The notes: generated by a model from the letters alone, not told the origin. 64,000 bases of DNA from Alectryocaccobium sp964389285 (GCA_964389285.1 CAYMCZ010000010.1:21527-85526); one strand, 5' to 3'; shown: positions 7,985 to 15,462, counted from the first letter of the stretch. Numbers and translations: made by a program.

Positions 7985-8299
7985 ATGGCATCGACAAAAG
8001 AGTATCTGGACTTTGTTCTGGAACAATTATCAGGGTTGGATGAAATCAGCAGCCGTGCAATGATGGGAGAATACATCCTTTATTATCGAGGAAGGGTGTT
8101 TGGCGGAATATACGATGACAGACTTTTGGTGAAGCCAGTTCCATCGGCTGAAAAGCTGATGCCGGATGCTGAGAGGGAACTGCCGTATGAAGGGGCGAAA
8201 GAGATGATCTTGGTTGATGACGTGGATAATCGGGAGTTTTTGTGTAAGCTGGTTGAGAGCATGTGGGAAGAACTGCCGGATAAGAAAAAGAAGAAATAG
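7985..8299 (+). CDS. TfoX N-terminal-domain protein
   Basis: 104 residues matching the TfoX_N family: SRAMMGEYILYYRGRVFGGIYDDRLLVKPV, then a Lys-rich end. TfoX in Haemophilus and Vibrio controls competence, but stand-alone TfoX_N proteins in Firmicutes have no known role and often travel with GNAT, VOC and GyrI-like genes. It is the last gene of the WYL cassette. A terminator hairpin begins 18 bases after its stop. An AGGAGG site precedes the ATG. Confidence 0.85.
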   Translation: MASTKEYLDFVLEQLSGLDEISSRAMMGEYILYYRGRVFGGIYDDRLLVKPVPSAEKLMPDAERELPYEGAKEMILVDDVDNREFLCKLVESMWEELPDKKKKK

Positions 8300-8316
8300 A
8301 ATAAGTGAATTGATTG

Positions 8317-8353
8317 CGGTCAGTGGAGATTTCTCTGCTGACCGATATTTTTT
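8317..8353 (+). terminator. Terminator of the WYL cassette
   Basis: CGGTCAG (8317-8323) pairs with CTGACCG (8338-8344); the inner GGAGA/TCTC bases lengthen the stem. A run of T (TATTTTTT) follows. It lies directly after the TfoX gene. Confidence 0.75.
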
Positions 8354-8424
8354 GTGCAAACATCGGAATCCTTCGGGCCCAGAGAACTTTAGGGAGTAGG
8401 AAAAACTACTCTTGGAGGTGCCCG

Positions 8425-8595
8425 ATGGATAAGATTGAAATGACACCGGAACAAATGCTTGCCTTTGACGGATTTATTGATGTCATGGTTCAGATATACA
8501 AGATGACTTCAGACAAGATTGATTATTCGAAGGTTGAGAAGGATAAGGATAAACAAAAGACAAATGGTGATGCTGAGGATAAGGCGGAGGCTTGA
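8425..8595 (+). CDS. Small acidic/basic hypothetical protein (56 residues)
   Basis: ATG at 8425 follows a strong GGAGGTG site with 5-base spacing, so translation is credible. The product begins MDKIEMTPEQMLAFDGFIDV and ends in a charged Lys/Asp/Glu tail. I do not recognise a named family. It lies just before the damaged serine recombinase and may be part of the same former mobile element. The terminator hairpin overlaps its stop codon. Confidence 0.6.
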   Translation: MDKIEMTPEQMLAFDGFIDVMVQIYKMTSDKIDYSKVEKDKDKQKTNGDAEDKAEA

Positions 8596-8608
8596 GGGCT
8601 TCCGCCTT
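8581..8608 (+). terminator. Hairpin overlapping the stop codon of the 56-residue gene
   Basis: AAGGCGGA (8581-8588) pairs with TCCGCCTT (8601-8608), and the stem extends inward by three more pairs (one G-U). The left arm encodes the last codons of the upstream gene. The downstream T run is short (AATTGTTTT), so termination may be partial and allow reading into the recombinase remnant. Confidence 0.55.
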
Positions 8609-8708
8609 AATTGTTTTGAGAGAAGAAAGGATTGAAAAAATGGCTAAAAGTGACTATGATAGAATCGTTGGGACACAACACGAAGGACTTGTAACGAAAG
8701 GAGATACT

Positions 8709-9434
8709 ATGGCAAACAAGAAAGTCAAAGTTTACACATATAAAAGAGTATCTACCGCGATGCAGGTCGATGGATACTCATTGGATGCGCAGAATGACCG
8801 TATGGAGAAGTATGCGGAGTTCAATGACATGATTATTGCAGGATCCTATTCTGATGAGGCTGTCGCGCATGTGATCAGCCGTTTGGTACAAAATCCTGAC
8901 TTCGAAGAGAAGATGAAGGAAAAGATCAATATGTCCATTGATACCAGGGAAGCTGACCAGTCACTTGAAAATGCCGAGAAGCAGTTAAGGCAGGCCATCG
9001 GCGTGAAGGATAAGCTGATTGCTCAGCTGGATAATCTTGATATCACTGACAGGGCATATGACAGAAAGTACAATGACCTTCAGGACCGTCTTGAAAATGC
9101 TTATGTTAAGATCACGGAGCTTGAAGATGTTGTCGCTCAGTATCAGAATGAAATCGAGAGTATCCGACGGGAAAAGATCAGTGCAGATAATGTCTACAAC
9201 TACCTGATTTTGTTCCATGATGCCTATGATCAGCTGCCGGATATCTGGAAGAAAAAGTTCTTCCAGAGCTTCATTCAGGAGATTCAGTTATACCCGGAAG
9301 CCCTTGAAAATGGGCAGGTTTTGAAGTCTATGAAGTTTAAGTTCCCGGTCTTCTATCAGGGTCAGACGATAGAGGAAATCCGTTGGGACAAAGAAAATAC
9401 AGTCGAGACAGTTGTATTGATGACAAGGGGTTGA
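8709..9434 (+). pseudogene. Large serine recombinase with internal deletion
   Basis: From the ATG at 8709 (after AAAGGAG) the product has 241 residues; an in-frame ATG at 8640 is an alternative start. It begins like a resolvase, with the nucleophile Ser in YKRVSTAMQVDGYSLDAQ (Ser15). At about residue 50 it jumps straight to the C-terminal coiled-coil region of large serine recombinases (SLENAEKQLRQAIG ... KKFFQSFIQEIQLYPE). The rest of the catalytic domain, the recombinase domain and the zinc-ribbon Cys residues are absent; intact family members have about 450-550 residues. The reading frame stayed open, so a non-functional protein may still be made. Confidence 0.85.
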
Positions 9435-9440
9435 GTTTTC

Positions 9441-9462
9441 AGGCGCCGAGAGGCGCCTTTTT
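9441..9462 (+). terminator. Terminator after the recombinase remnant
   Basis: AGGCGCC (9441-9447), GAGA loop, GGCGCCT (9452-9458), then T5. A compact, strong rho-independent terminator just behind the recombinase stop codon. Confidence 0.8.
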
Positions 9463-9525
9463 CTGTGGTCAAAAAAACCAGTGGATGATAATATGCAGGT
9501 GTTTGAATAGTGGAAAAACTCATAT

Positions 9526-9912
9526 ATGCAGAAAATTGGAAACTTTCTTAAAATGCTGCGTAAAGAGAAAGGTTTGACGCAAGAGCAACTTGCAGAGTAC
9601 TATGATGTAGAGGTCAAAGAGAACATCGTAATTCTTATGGCTAATGCTGGAGTATGGGAGGTAAGTGCGGGAAAGAAACGATCCCCACTAAACGATTGCG
9701 TATTAAGTGTTGTCATTGCGGCTGTTTTTTCTGTTTTATATGGATTGACAATATATCGAATCAGTCCTGACGGATCAAAAGCGGCGATGTTTTCTGCATT
9801 GTTTTTTATAGGAATAACAGCGCTGAGTTTTATAGTGCTCCGTGTACTTGCCGCTTGGAGCAAGATGAAGAAAGAGAAGAAAAAGCCAGACAAGAAAGAG
9901 TGCCGTTATTGA
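9526..9912 (+). pseudogene. XRE-family regulator with two membrane helices, HTH internally deleted
   Basis: 128 residues. The first 25 are the beginning of an XRE helix-turn-helix (IGNFLKMLRKEKGLTQEQLAEY). The recognition helix and second half of the HTH are missing: the text moves directly to YDVEVKE, which in this family follows the HTH. Two hydrophobic segments (about 59-76 and 84-105) and a Lys-rich tail come next, typical of membrane-anchored XRE proteins of Firmicutes. The gap can be explained by recombination between similar LAEYY-type codons. No clear ribosome-binding site. DNA binding is unlikely. Confidence 0.65.
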
Positions 9913-9967
9913 ATGTAAAGGAATCATTTCCTAAAATGATTGTTAAGCTTGCGGCGGTAAACAGAGA

Positions 9968-9994
9968 GCCACCAGAGTGTCTGGTGGCCTTTTG
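9968..9994. terminator. Bidirectional terminator between convergent genes
   Basis: GCCACCAGA (9968-9976), GTG loop, TCTGGTGGC (9980-9988), then CTTTTG. A perfect 9-bp stem in the 82-base space between the XRE remnant (+) and the flavoprotein (-). Confidence 0.8.
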
Positions 9995-10666
9995 TTACGA
10001 AAAGCTCATGAGAACCGGGTGAAGAGTTCTTTGCTCAACAAGCTCTGCGCCCATTTGATATGCTTTTTTCATTTCTTCAGGGAATATGGTTTCATGCCTT
10101 TTTTTCTTTGTTTCTATATCAAACGCAGACCAGGGCCAGTCCGTTTTGCTGTAATCTTTCAACTGGAGCGTGTCGCCGCTTATAAGCACTTCTGTTGGTC
10201 CGACAGAAGCATTTAATATTTTTTTGTAAGAATTAAGCAAATCCAGATAAGCGTCATCCGGAGCATTGCTTGTCATGATCAGCAGTATCGGAATGGGATG
10301 TTCATTGCAGATAAGCCCCTCTGAAGAATAGGTGCCATAAGGAAAGACCAGGCGTTCATACAAAGCATGGAAGGCTGCAGTCAGATCGCACAGATAGTTT
10401 GGTGAGCCGATGATCAGGCCGTCCGATTCGCGGATTGCGTCCAGAACAGGCGTCAATCCATCTCTGCAGATACAGCGTCCCTTGAAATTTTCTTTTTTGC
10501 ATCCGAAACAGGAGATACAGCCCGTGTATTTTTCCAGTCGGTATAAGTCGAAGCGTTCTATTTCAGCGCCTGCAGAAGCAGCTCCCTTTGATGCTTCGGA
10601 TATTAAAGTGTCGGTATTATAGCCTTTTCGGGGGCCGGCATTTACTGTTATGATTTTCTTGCCCAT
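9995..10666 (-). CDS. NADPH-dependent FMN reductase / iron-sulfur flavoprotein-like
   Basis: 223 residues from the ATG at 10666, chosen because AAAGGAGG lies just before it; ten more in-frame codons upstream have no such site. It has a flavodoxin-like fold with the FMN phosphate loop (VNAGPRKGYNTDTL). A cysteine cluster follows (Cys 50, 53, 56, 65 and 67, CISCFGC and RCIC), as in iron-sulfur flavoproteins and many clostridial flavoreductases. The FMN-contact motif IIGSPNYLCDLTA comes later. It probably reduces quinones, nitro compounds or other electrophiles. It is divergent from an HxlR regulator, a common redox-sensing pair. Confidence 0.82.
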   Translation of the reverse strand: MGKKIITVNAGPRKGYNTDTLISEASKGAASAGAEIERFDLYRLEKYTGCISCFGCKKENFKGRCICRDGLTPVLDAIRESDGLIIGSPNYLCDLTAAFHALYERLVFPYGTYSSEGLICNEHPIPILLIMTSNAPDDAYLDLLNSYKKILNASVGPTEVLISGDTLQLKDYSKTDWPWSAFDIETKKKRHETIFPEEMKKAYQMGAELVEQRTLHPVLMSFS

Positions 10667-10694
10667 AGGGGTTCCTCCTTTGTCACTTAAAAGC

Positions 10695-10753
10695 ACCGGT
10701 ACAGGAATTACCGGTAAAAGATTATTGACATATTATGGTTTAAAAATTATACT
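10695..10753 (+). promoter_or_regulatory. Divergent control region: HxlR promoter and ACCGGTA palindrome
   Basis: TTGACA (10725-10730), a 17-base spacer and TATACT (10748-10753) make a near-consensus promoter for the HxlR gene. Just upstream, ACCGGTA (10695-10701) and TACCGGT (10709-10715) form a perfect 7-bp inverted repeat, placed where it could control the flavoprotein promoter on the other strand. The operator role is inference. Confidence 0.7.
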
Positions 10754-10813
10754 ATGAACTAAAATATAGCACAAGTAGGAAGAATGTTCTTTCCTGGTAC
10801 GGAGGATGATACT

Positions 10814-11188
10814 ATGGACGGAAAACCTGACTTTGAAAACATGACATATGAGGAATTCCTAAAGATAGCTAAAACGGAACCAACAATCTCTGAGGAATGT
10901 CCATTATTTCGGGCAATACAGATGATTGGAGGGAAGTGGCGTATGCCGATTTTGTATCAGCTTTCCAAAAAGGAGTCCTATCGGTTCGGAGAGCTTGTCA
11001 AGACGATACCGGGGATTACCAAGACGATGCTGACAACTGCGCTCCGGGAGATGGAAGAGAACGGCATTGTGAAGCGGGAGCAGTATAACGAGATACCGCC
11101 ACATGTGGAATATTCTATTACAGAAAAAGGCATGGATTTGTTTCCGATTTTTTATGTCCTGGCAAAATGGTGGTCAAAGTACCATTAA
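10814..11188 (+). CDS. HxlR-family transcriptional regulator
   Basis: 124 residues from the ATG at 10814, the start preceded by GGAGG. It carries the HxlR winged helix: CPLFRAIQMIGGKWRMPILYQL, then FGELVKTIPGITKTMLTTALREME, then the wing HVEYSITEKG. Cys29, just before the first helix, is in the position used for thiol sensing by YodB/HypR-type HxlR proteins. It would respond to electrophiles or disulfide stress and control the divergent flavoprotein. Control by quinone-like compounds is inferred from relatives. Confidence 0.88.
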   Translation: MDGKPDFENMTYEEFLKIAKTEPTISEECPLFRAIQMIGGKWRMPILYQLSKKESYRFGELVKTIPGITKTMLTTALREMEENGIVKREQYNEIPPHVEYSITEKGMDLFPIFYVLAKWWSKYH

Positions 11189-11268
11189 TAGGTGTTCAAA
11201 TTCCGGTCTGTCGATATGTTTACAATGACAGCGACATGACTACGATAGAACATATACAGGTGATTGAG

Positions 11269-11484
11269 ATGAAACGAAAAACTGCAAAAGAAATACTCAC
11301 AGCTTCTTTTCAGGAGATTGCGGCGGTAAAAGGCATCGATAAGATTACAATACAGGAGATTGTGGACAACTGTGGGTATTCACCGGCAACCTTTTATCGG
11401 CATTTTAAAGATAAATATGATCTTATTGCATGGGAACACACCAGATCTGCTTTCCCTTGTATGCCTGTGCAAAGGAAGTCGTAA
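11269..11484 (+). pseudogene. TetR-family regulator, N-terminal fragment
   Basis: From the ATG at 11269 (an in-frame ATG at 11236 is possible) the product is a complete TetR DNA-binding domain: TAKEILTASFQEIAAVKGI, ITIQEIVDNCGYSPATFYRHFKDKYDLIAW. It then runs into foreign sequence (HTRSAFPCMPVQRKS) and stops. The ligand-binding domain of about 130 residues is missing. The foreign part is a MarR/OhrR-like gene read in the wrong frame, so this is one half of a fusion created by deletion. The HTH alone is unlikely to dimerise. Confidence 0.8.
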
Positions 11485-11849
11485 GGTAGTACAGGAAACC
11501 GCTGGAGCGACTGGGGCTGACCTATACGCAGTATATTGTGATGATGGTGCTTTGGGAATTCGGCGGTATGATTGAGGGCGAGCTTGGGAGAAAAGTTTAT
11601 CTCGACTCAGGAACGCTGGCACCGCTTTTGAAACGGATGGAGAAGCAGGGTTACATCACACGGATCCGACCGGAAACGAATGAAAGAAAGCTGTTTATTG
11701 AACTGACAGCGGCGGGAGAAGCGCTGAAGGATCAGGCGATAGAGGTGCCCTGCGAGATGGAAGGCTGTCTGAACCTTACACAGGACGAGCAGCTGCAGCT
11801 GAAGGAATTACTGGATAAGGCGATCATAAATATGGAGATTCTTATCTGA
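11448..11849 (+). pseudogene. MarR/OhrR-like regulator remnant, lacking its start and carrying a stop codon
   Basis: Read in frame from 11448 the sequence gives CFPLYACAKEVVR, a TAG stop (11487-11489), then YRKPLERLGLTYTQYIVMMVLWEFG and the winged helix LDSGTLAPLLKRMEKQGYITRIRPETNERKLFIEL. CFPLYACAKE is the start region of OhrR-type MarR proteins, where the Cys senses organic peroxides. The own start codon is gone, the TetR fragment is joined upstream in another frame, and the TAG stands where homologues have Arg. An internal ATG at 11538 could give a 103-residue piece, probably inactive. Confidence 0.78.
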
Positions 11850-11969
11850 TAAAATCGAATAAGACCAATATCAGACGGAAGTATGATGAACTGAAGGCAG
11901 CGATATATCAGATTGGTCAAAAAAATCAAGGATAAACGATAATAATTCGTGCAAACGCAGGAAAAAATC

Positions 11970-11998
11970 TTGAAATTTGAAGTTCGGTGTAATATAAT
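11970..11998 (+). promoter_or_regulatory. Promoter of the Cro/CI-like gene
   Basis: TTGAAA (11970-11975), a 17-base spacer and a perfect TATAAT (11993-11998), about 50 bases before the ATG at 12051. The rest of the 201-base gap from 11850 holds only a weak GACCAAT/ATTGGTC pair followed by A7 and no further gene. Confidence 0.75.
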
Positions 11999-12050
11999 AA
12001 ATAATCAGAGTTTATGTGTAGACATTTTGGAATAAAATGGAGGTTAGCAC

Positions 12051-12257
12051 ATGGCCATTAGTTACAAGAAATTATGGAAGCTGTTGATTGATAAAGACAT
12101 GAAGAAAAAAGATTTGCAGCGTGTAGCTGGGATCAGTGCGGCATCCGTTACGAAGCTCGGCAAGAACGAAAACGTAAACACAGAGATTATACAGAAAATC
12201 TGTGTGGCTTTGCAATGCGATATCAGTGACATAATGGAAATGGTCAATGACGACTGA
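12051..12257 (+). CDS. Small Cro/CI-type (XRE) transcriptional regulator
   Basis: 68 residues, essentially only an HTH domain: LWKLLIDKDMKKKDLQRVAG, ISAASVTKLGKNENVNTEIIQKIC, VALQCDISDIMEMV. This matches the HTH_26 group found on phages, conjugative elements and as orphan regulators. ATG at 12051 follows GGAGG with 7-base spacing, and a consensus-like promoter lies upstream. It lies at the right edge of the accessory island and may be its last surviving regulator. Target unknown. Confidence 0.85.
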   Translation: MAISYKKLWKLLIDKDMKKKDLQRVAGISAASVTKLGKNENVNTEIIQKICVALQCDISDIMEMVNDD

Positions 12258-12376
12258 GTCTGTTTTTTTGCACATACGAGAAGAATCCTGTACGCAAGGG
12301 CAAACTATAATGACTTAAAAACCAGCGGCGTATTTAAGACAGATGAAAAAGCGAACATTGAAAGAGAAAAGATCAA

Positions 12377-12742
12377 ATGCAACTGAAAAAATTAGAGTTT
12401 AATCTGACTGTTTGCAAAGTGCCGGATATAACAAATATAGACATGACATCCAAGTTCTATTTTATAGGTAAAACGGATGAAGAATTATCTTTAGTCTGCA
12501 AAACGGAAGATACCCCGGTTGAAATAATTGAGCGTGATGATGGATGGAAAGGCTTTCGTATTCAGGGAACACTGGATTTTTCATTGATTGGTATATTGTC
12601 AAAATTGTCAGGTATCCTTGCTGATCATAAAATAGGTATATTTGCAGTATCGACATACAATACAGATTATATTCTTGTGAAGGAAGAAAACTTTGACAGG
12701 GCTTTAAATGTCTTGGCTTCTGAAGGATATACAATAGTATAA
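12377..12742 (+). CDS. ACT-domain protein (ACT_7/CASTOR-like)
   Basis: 121 residues. The second half is a clear ACT_7 module: FRIQGTLDFSLIGILSKLSGILADHKIGIFAVSTYNTDYILVKEENFDRAL. The N-terminal half is the companion beta-rich ACT-like repeat (FYFIGKTDEELSLVCKTED). Such stand-alone pairs bind amino acids and are thought to be sensors; no enzyme domain is present. It is separated by 17 bases from the next ORF's earliest start. The 119-base gap upstream shows no feature beyond an A/G-rich leader. Confidence 0.8.
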   Translation: MQLKKLEFNLTVCKVPDITNIDMTSKFYFIGKTDEELSLVCKTEDTPVEIIERDDGWKGFRIQGTLDFSLIGILSKLSGILADHKIGIFAVSTYNTDYILVKEENFDRALNVLASEGYTIV

Positions 12743-12759
12743 ATTTTACAGCGGACCGA

Positions 12760-13767
12760 TTGTCTTCGCAGCGTAATAAAAAGACCGGCAAAACCGGGAT
12801 AAAACAGAAAGGTTGTACTGCAGCCGTAATGAATGAAAAAGAACTATTTTACAGGGAAAAAGAAGCGTGCGGCATTGCGCTCACGCATATAATGGATGGA
12901 GTGAAAGAATCGCCGTTAAGTGAGATAGATGAGCTTTACGGTGCCGCGGATGTTCTCAGTATTCAAAATGCCGCGAAGCATCGCCGGACTTTGCTGGGAC
13001 TTTCTGTTTTGGGGACTTTGCTGACACTCGCTTTTCTGCTTTATGACGAAGCGGAGCTGCACGGACTTATTCTCGCATGTGGGATTATGGTATTATGCCT
13101 GTTTTTCATTCGCCGCATTGCGGATCGATTGGACTGCCATAGAAAATATCTTGAGTACAGGGTGCTGGCAGAGTGTTTGAGATGTCAGTTTTTTCTCTCG
13201 TTTGCCGGAGCGGTTACATGCGTAGCGGAAATAATGCCCTGGTATGTCAGAGAAGGAATACCATGGATTCTTGAGGTTTTAACGATGCTTCCGAAGAAAA
13301 GGCCCAAAGAAAAGCATTCGATTTTGGATTGCTGGATCAGGGAACAAAAGAAGTATCACGAAGCGGCTCTTAAAAAAGCGGAGTTAAAAAATCAAAGGGA
13401 CGGGCGTGTTGCAAGGACGGTTCTTGCGATCACGGTTGCCGTCTATGTCGCTGCTTTGTTATATGAATTGATTGTATATAAGAACATTGCGGCAAATGCG
13501 GATTTGATTCGTGCTGTTCTGAAAATAATACTGGGAACAATGTCTGCAATTACGATTTTTATGGGAAGTTATTACGGTAAGATGTCGCTTTCAAATGTCA
13601 TAGATGATTACAAAAGGATGATTGCCTTATATGAAACAGCTGAGAAAGAGATCCTGAAAAAAGGTGAAAGCGAGGAGTTGTTGCTGTTTCTTTCGAGAGA
13701 GTTTTTAAATGAGAACAGCACATGGTATGCGTATCAGTGTAAAAACAAACCGGACATCACTATTTAA
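12760..13767 (+). CDS. Four-helix membrane protein related to SLATT/DUF4231-type modules
   Basis: 335 residues from a TTG at 12760; an ATG at 12829 (312 residues) is an equally plausible start. Hydrophobic helices lie at about 78-95, 101-118, 219-240 and 252-271. Between the pairs is a conserved-looking block, HRKYLEYRVLAECLRCQFFL, then WIREQKKYHEAALKKAE. I associate this block with 2TM modules that accompany SLOG, RyR or TIR-like sensors in nucleotide-signalled conflict systems. This is recall of family appearance, not a search result. No sensor domain or cyclase lies nearby, so it would be an orphan or a stripped-down version. Confidence 0.5.
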   Translation: MSSQRNKKTGKTGIKQKGCTAAVMNEKELFYREKEACGIALTHIMDGVKESPLSEIDELYGAADVLSIQNAAKHRRTLLGLSVLGTLLTLAFLLYDEAELHGLILACGIMVLCLFFIRRIADRLDCHRKYLEYRVLAECLRCQFFLSFAGAVTCVAEIMPWYVREGIPWILEVLTMLPKKRPKEKHSILDCWIREQKKYHEAALKKAELKNQRDGRVARTVLAITVAVYVAALLYELIVYKNIAANADLIRAVLKIILGTMSAITIFMGSYYGKMSLSNVIDDYKRMIALYETAEKEILKKGESEELLLFLSREFLNENSTWYAYQCKNKPDITI

Positions 13768-13835
13768 CAAAAAGAGCTTATTTGACTGCTGATATCGCGT
13801 AATATAACCTGAAATGAAGAAAGGGAAAGATTTTC

Positions 13836-15242
13836 ATGGAAAATGCTTTGTATGACCTGGTCTCCGGCATAAATAATTATCTTTCGAATTATATACTTGT
13901 TTTTATGCTGCTCGGAGCTGGAATATGGTTTTCCGTAAGGACGAAATTCGTCCAGATCAGATATTTCGGCGCGGGGATGAAAAAGGTGTTCGGAGGACTC
14001 TCGCTCAGAGGGAAAAAATATAACGGAGAGATGACTTCGTTTCAGGCTCTGACTACGGCGATAGCAGCGCAGGTAGGGACCGGAAACATTATCGGTGCAT
14101 CGGGCGCTATCCTTACGGGAGGGCCGGGTGCTATTTTCTGGATGTGGGTTATCGCGTTTTTCGGAATGGCAACCATATATGCTGAAGCTACGCTTGCGGT
14201 AAAGACCCGTGAAACCGACAGGGACGGCAGGATACACGGCGGACCCGTTTATTATATTACAACGGCTTTTAAGGGAAAGGGCGGCAGGTTTATGGCCGGT
14301 TTCTTTGCCGTAGCCATAATACTTGCCATTGGATTTATGGGCTGCATGGTTCAGTCAAATTCGATCGGTTCGACCATGGAGAATGCGTTCGGGATACCCT
14401 CATGGGTGATCGGACTTTTGCTTGTGGCAGTCTGTGCTTTTATTTTTATCGGGGGAACAAACAGGCTCGCCGCCGTTACCGAAAAAGTAGTTCCGATAAT
14501 GGCGCTGGTTTTTCTCGGCGGTTCTGTCATAATACTTATCAACAGAGGAACGCATATTCCTGAAACTTTCGGGATGATCTTTAAATATGCTTTTGAACCT
14601 CAGGCCATAATAGGCGGAGGTTTTGGTATCGCCATTAAAACAGCAATCTCACAAGGCGCGAAAAGAGGACTTTTCTCAAATGAAGCGGGTATGGGAACTA
14701 CGCCGCACGCGCATGCTCTCGCTAAAGTTAAGGATCCTCACGATCAGGGAATAGTCGCAATGACGGGCGTTTTTATCGATACTTTTATCGTGCTTACTTT
14801 AAACGCGCTTGTTATCATTTCTACCATGTACACCGGAGACGGTGCGATTCACAACGGCGTTATCCCGGATACTATCGACAAAACAAATCTGTCACAGACC
14901 GCTTTCGGCACGGTGTTTGGCAGCAACGCGGGATATATGTTTGTAGCCGTATGTCTGCTTTTCTTTGCTTTTTCGACTATAATAAGCTGGAATTTATTCG
15001 GGAAAATAAACGCGGGATATTTGTTCAGAAAGAAAAATCAAAAGCCGGTGATAATCATTTATTCGGTGATTGCGCTTGTCTTTGTATTTGCGGGCACATT
15101 AGTTTCAAATAATCTGGTATGGGAGCTTACCGATATGTTCAATAATCTGATGGTCGTGCCTAACGTTATAGCGCTGTTTGCGCTTACGGCCGTGGTGCTG
15201 AAAATAGTACAGAACAGATCCGGACAGCGTAAGACCGGTTGA
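13836..15242 (+). CDS. Sodium:alanine symporter (AGCS family)
   Basis: 468 residues, about 11 membrane helices. AGCS signatures are visible: FQALTTAIAAQVGTGNIIGA near residue 70, GGPGAIFWMWVIAFFGMATIYAE, and the strongly conserved GLFSNEAGMGTTPHAHALA around residue 285. The family imports alanine or glycine with Na+. ATG at 13836 follows AAGAAAGGGAAAG. The downstream 220 bases contain no gene and are filled by a long nested palindrome. Confidence 0.93.
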   Translation: MENALYDLVSGINNYLSNYILVFMLLGAGIWFSVRTKFVQIRYFGAGMKKVFGGLSLRGKKYNGEMTSFQALTTAIAAQVGTGNIIGASGAILTGGPGAIFWMWVIAFFGMATIYAEATLAVKTRETDRDGRIHGGPVYYITTAFKGKGGRFMAGFFAVAIILAIGFMGCMVQSNSIGSTMENAFGIPSWVIGLLLVAVCAFIFIGGTNRLAAVTEKVVPIMALVFLGGSVIILINRGTHIPETFGMIFKYAFEPQAIIGGGFGIAIKTAISQGAKRGLFSNEAGMGTTPHAHALAKVKDPHDQGIVAMTGVFIDTFIVLTLNALVIISTMYTGDGAIHNGVIPDTIDKTNLSQTAFGTVFGSNAGYMFVAVCLLFFAFSTIISWNLFGKINAGYLFRKKNQKPVIIIYSVIALVFVFAGTLVSNNLVWELTDMFNNLMVVPNVIALFALTAVVLKIVQNRSGQRKTG

Positions 15243-15262
15243 CGGGGAACTGTTTATATATA

Positions 15263-15438
15263 AACGTGGCTGTCTTAATATACATTATCATGAATATTCT
15301 TCCAGGGACCGCTTGCGCTAAGTCCTCACGCAGCGGTACTAACCTCACGCGGCGCTTAAGCTTGCGTTCGCTAAGTACCGGCGTTGCGGATGTCCCTTTC
15401 AGAATATTCATGCTCTTTTATATTGCGACAGCCACGTT
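15263..15438. repeat. 176-bp nested palindrome between convergent genes
   Basis: The outer arms are AACGTGGCTGTC (15263-15274) and GACAGCCACGTT (15427-15438), an exact 12-bp inverted repeat. Further in, ATGAATATTCT pairs with AGAATATTCAT, GGGAC with GTCCC and CGGTACT with AGTACCG. The centre carries direct copies of GCTTGCG..CTAAGT and two CTCACGC units. The outer stem has the same GGCTGTC core as the terminators at 38086 and 48785. It lies between the symporter (+) and SDR (-) genes, so it may work as a bidirectional terminator. Its size and internal symmetry also suit a small palindromic mobile element. Confidence 0.65.
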
Positions 15439-15462
15439 AAAGATATACGTCTGTGTTCCTTA

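Noticed and set aside
8030..8446. Minus-strand frames across the TfoX gene and its terminator
   Set aside because: They run through the terminator hairpin and mirror coding sequence; no homology seen.
12051..12257. Small Cro/CI gene and the nearby recombinase taken as an intact prophage or integrative element
   Set aside because: No integrase with full domains, no attachment repeats, and no structural or transfer genes are present.
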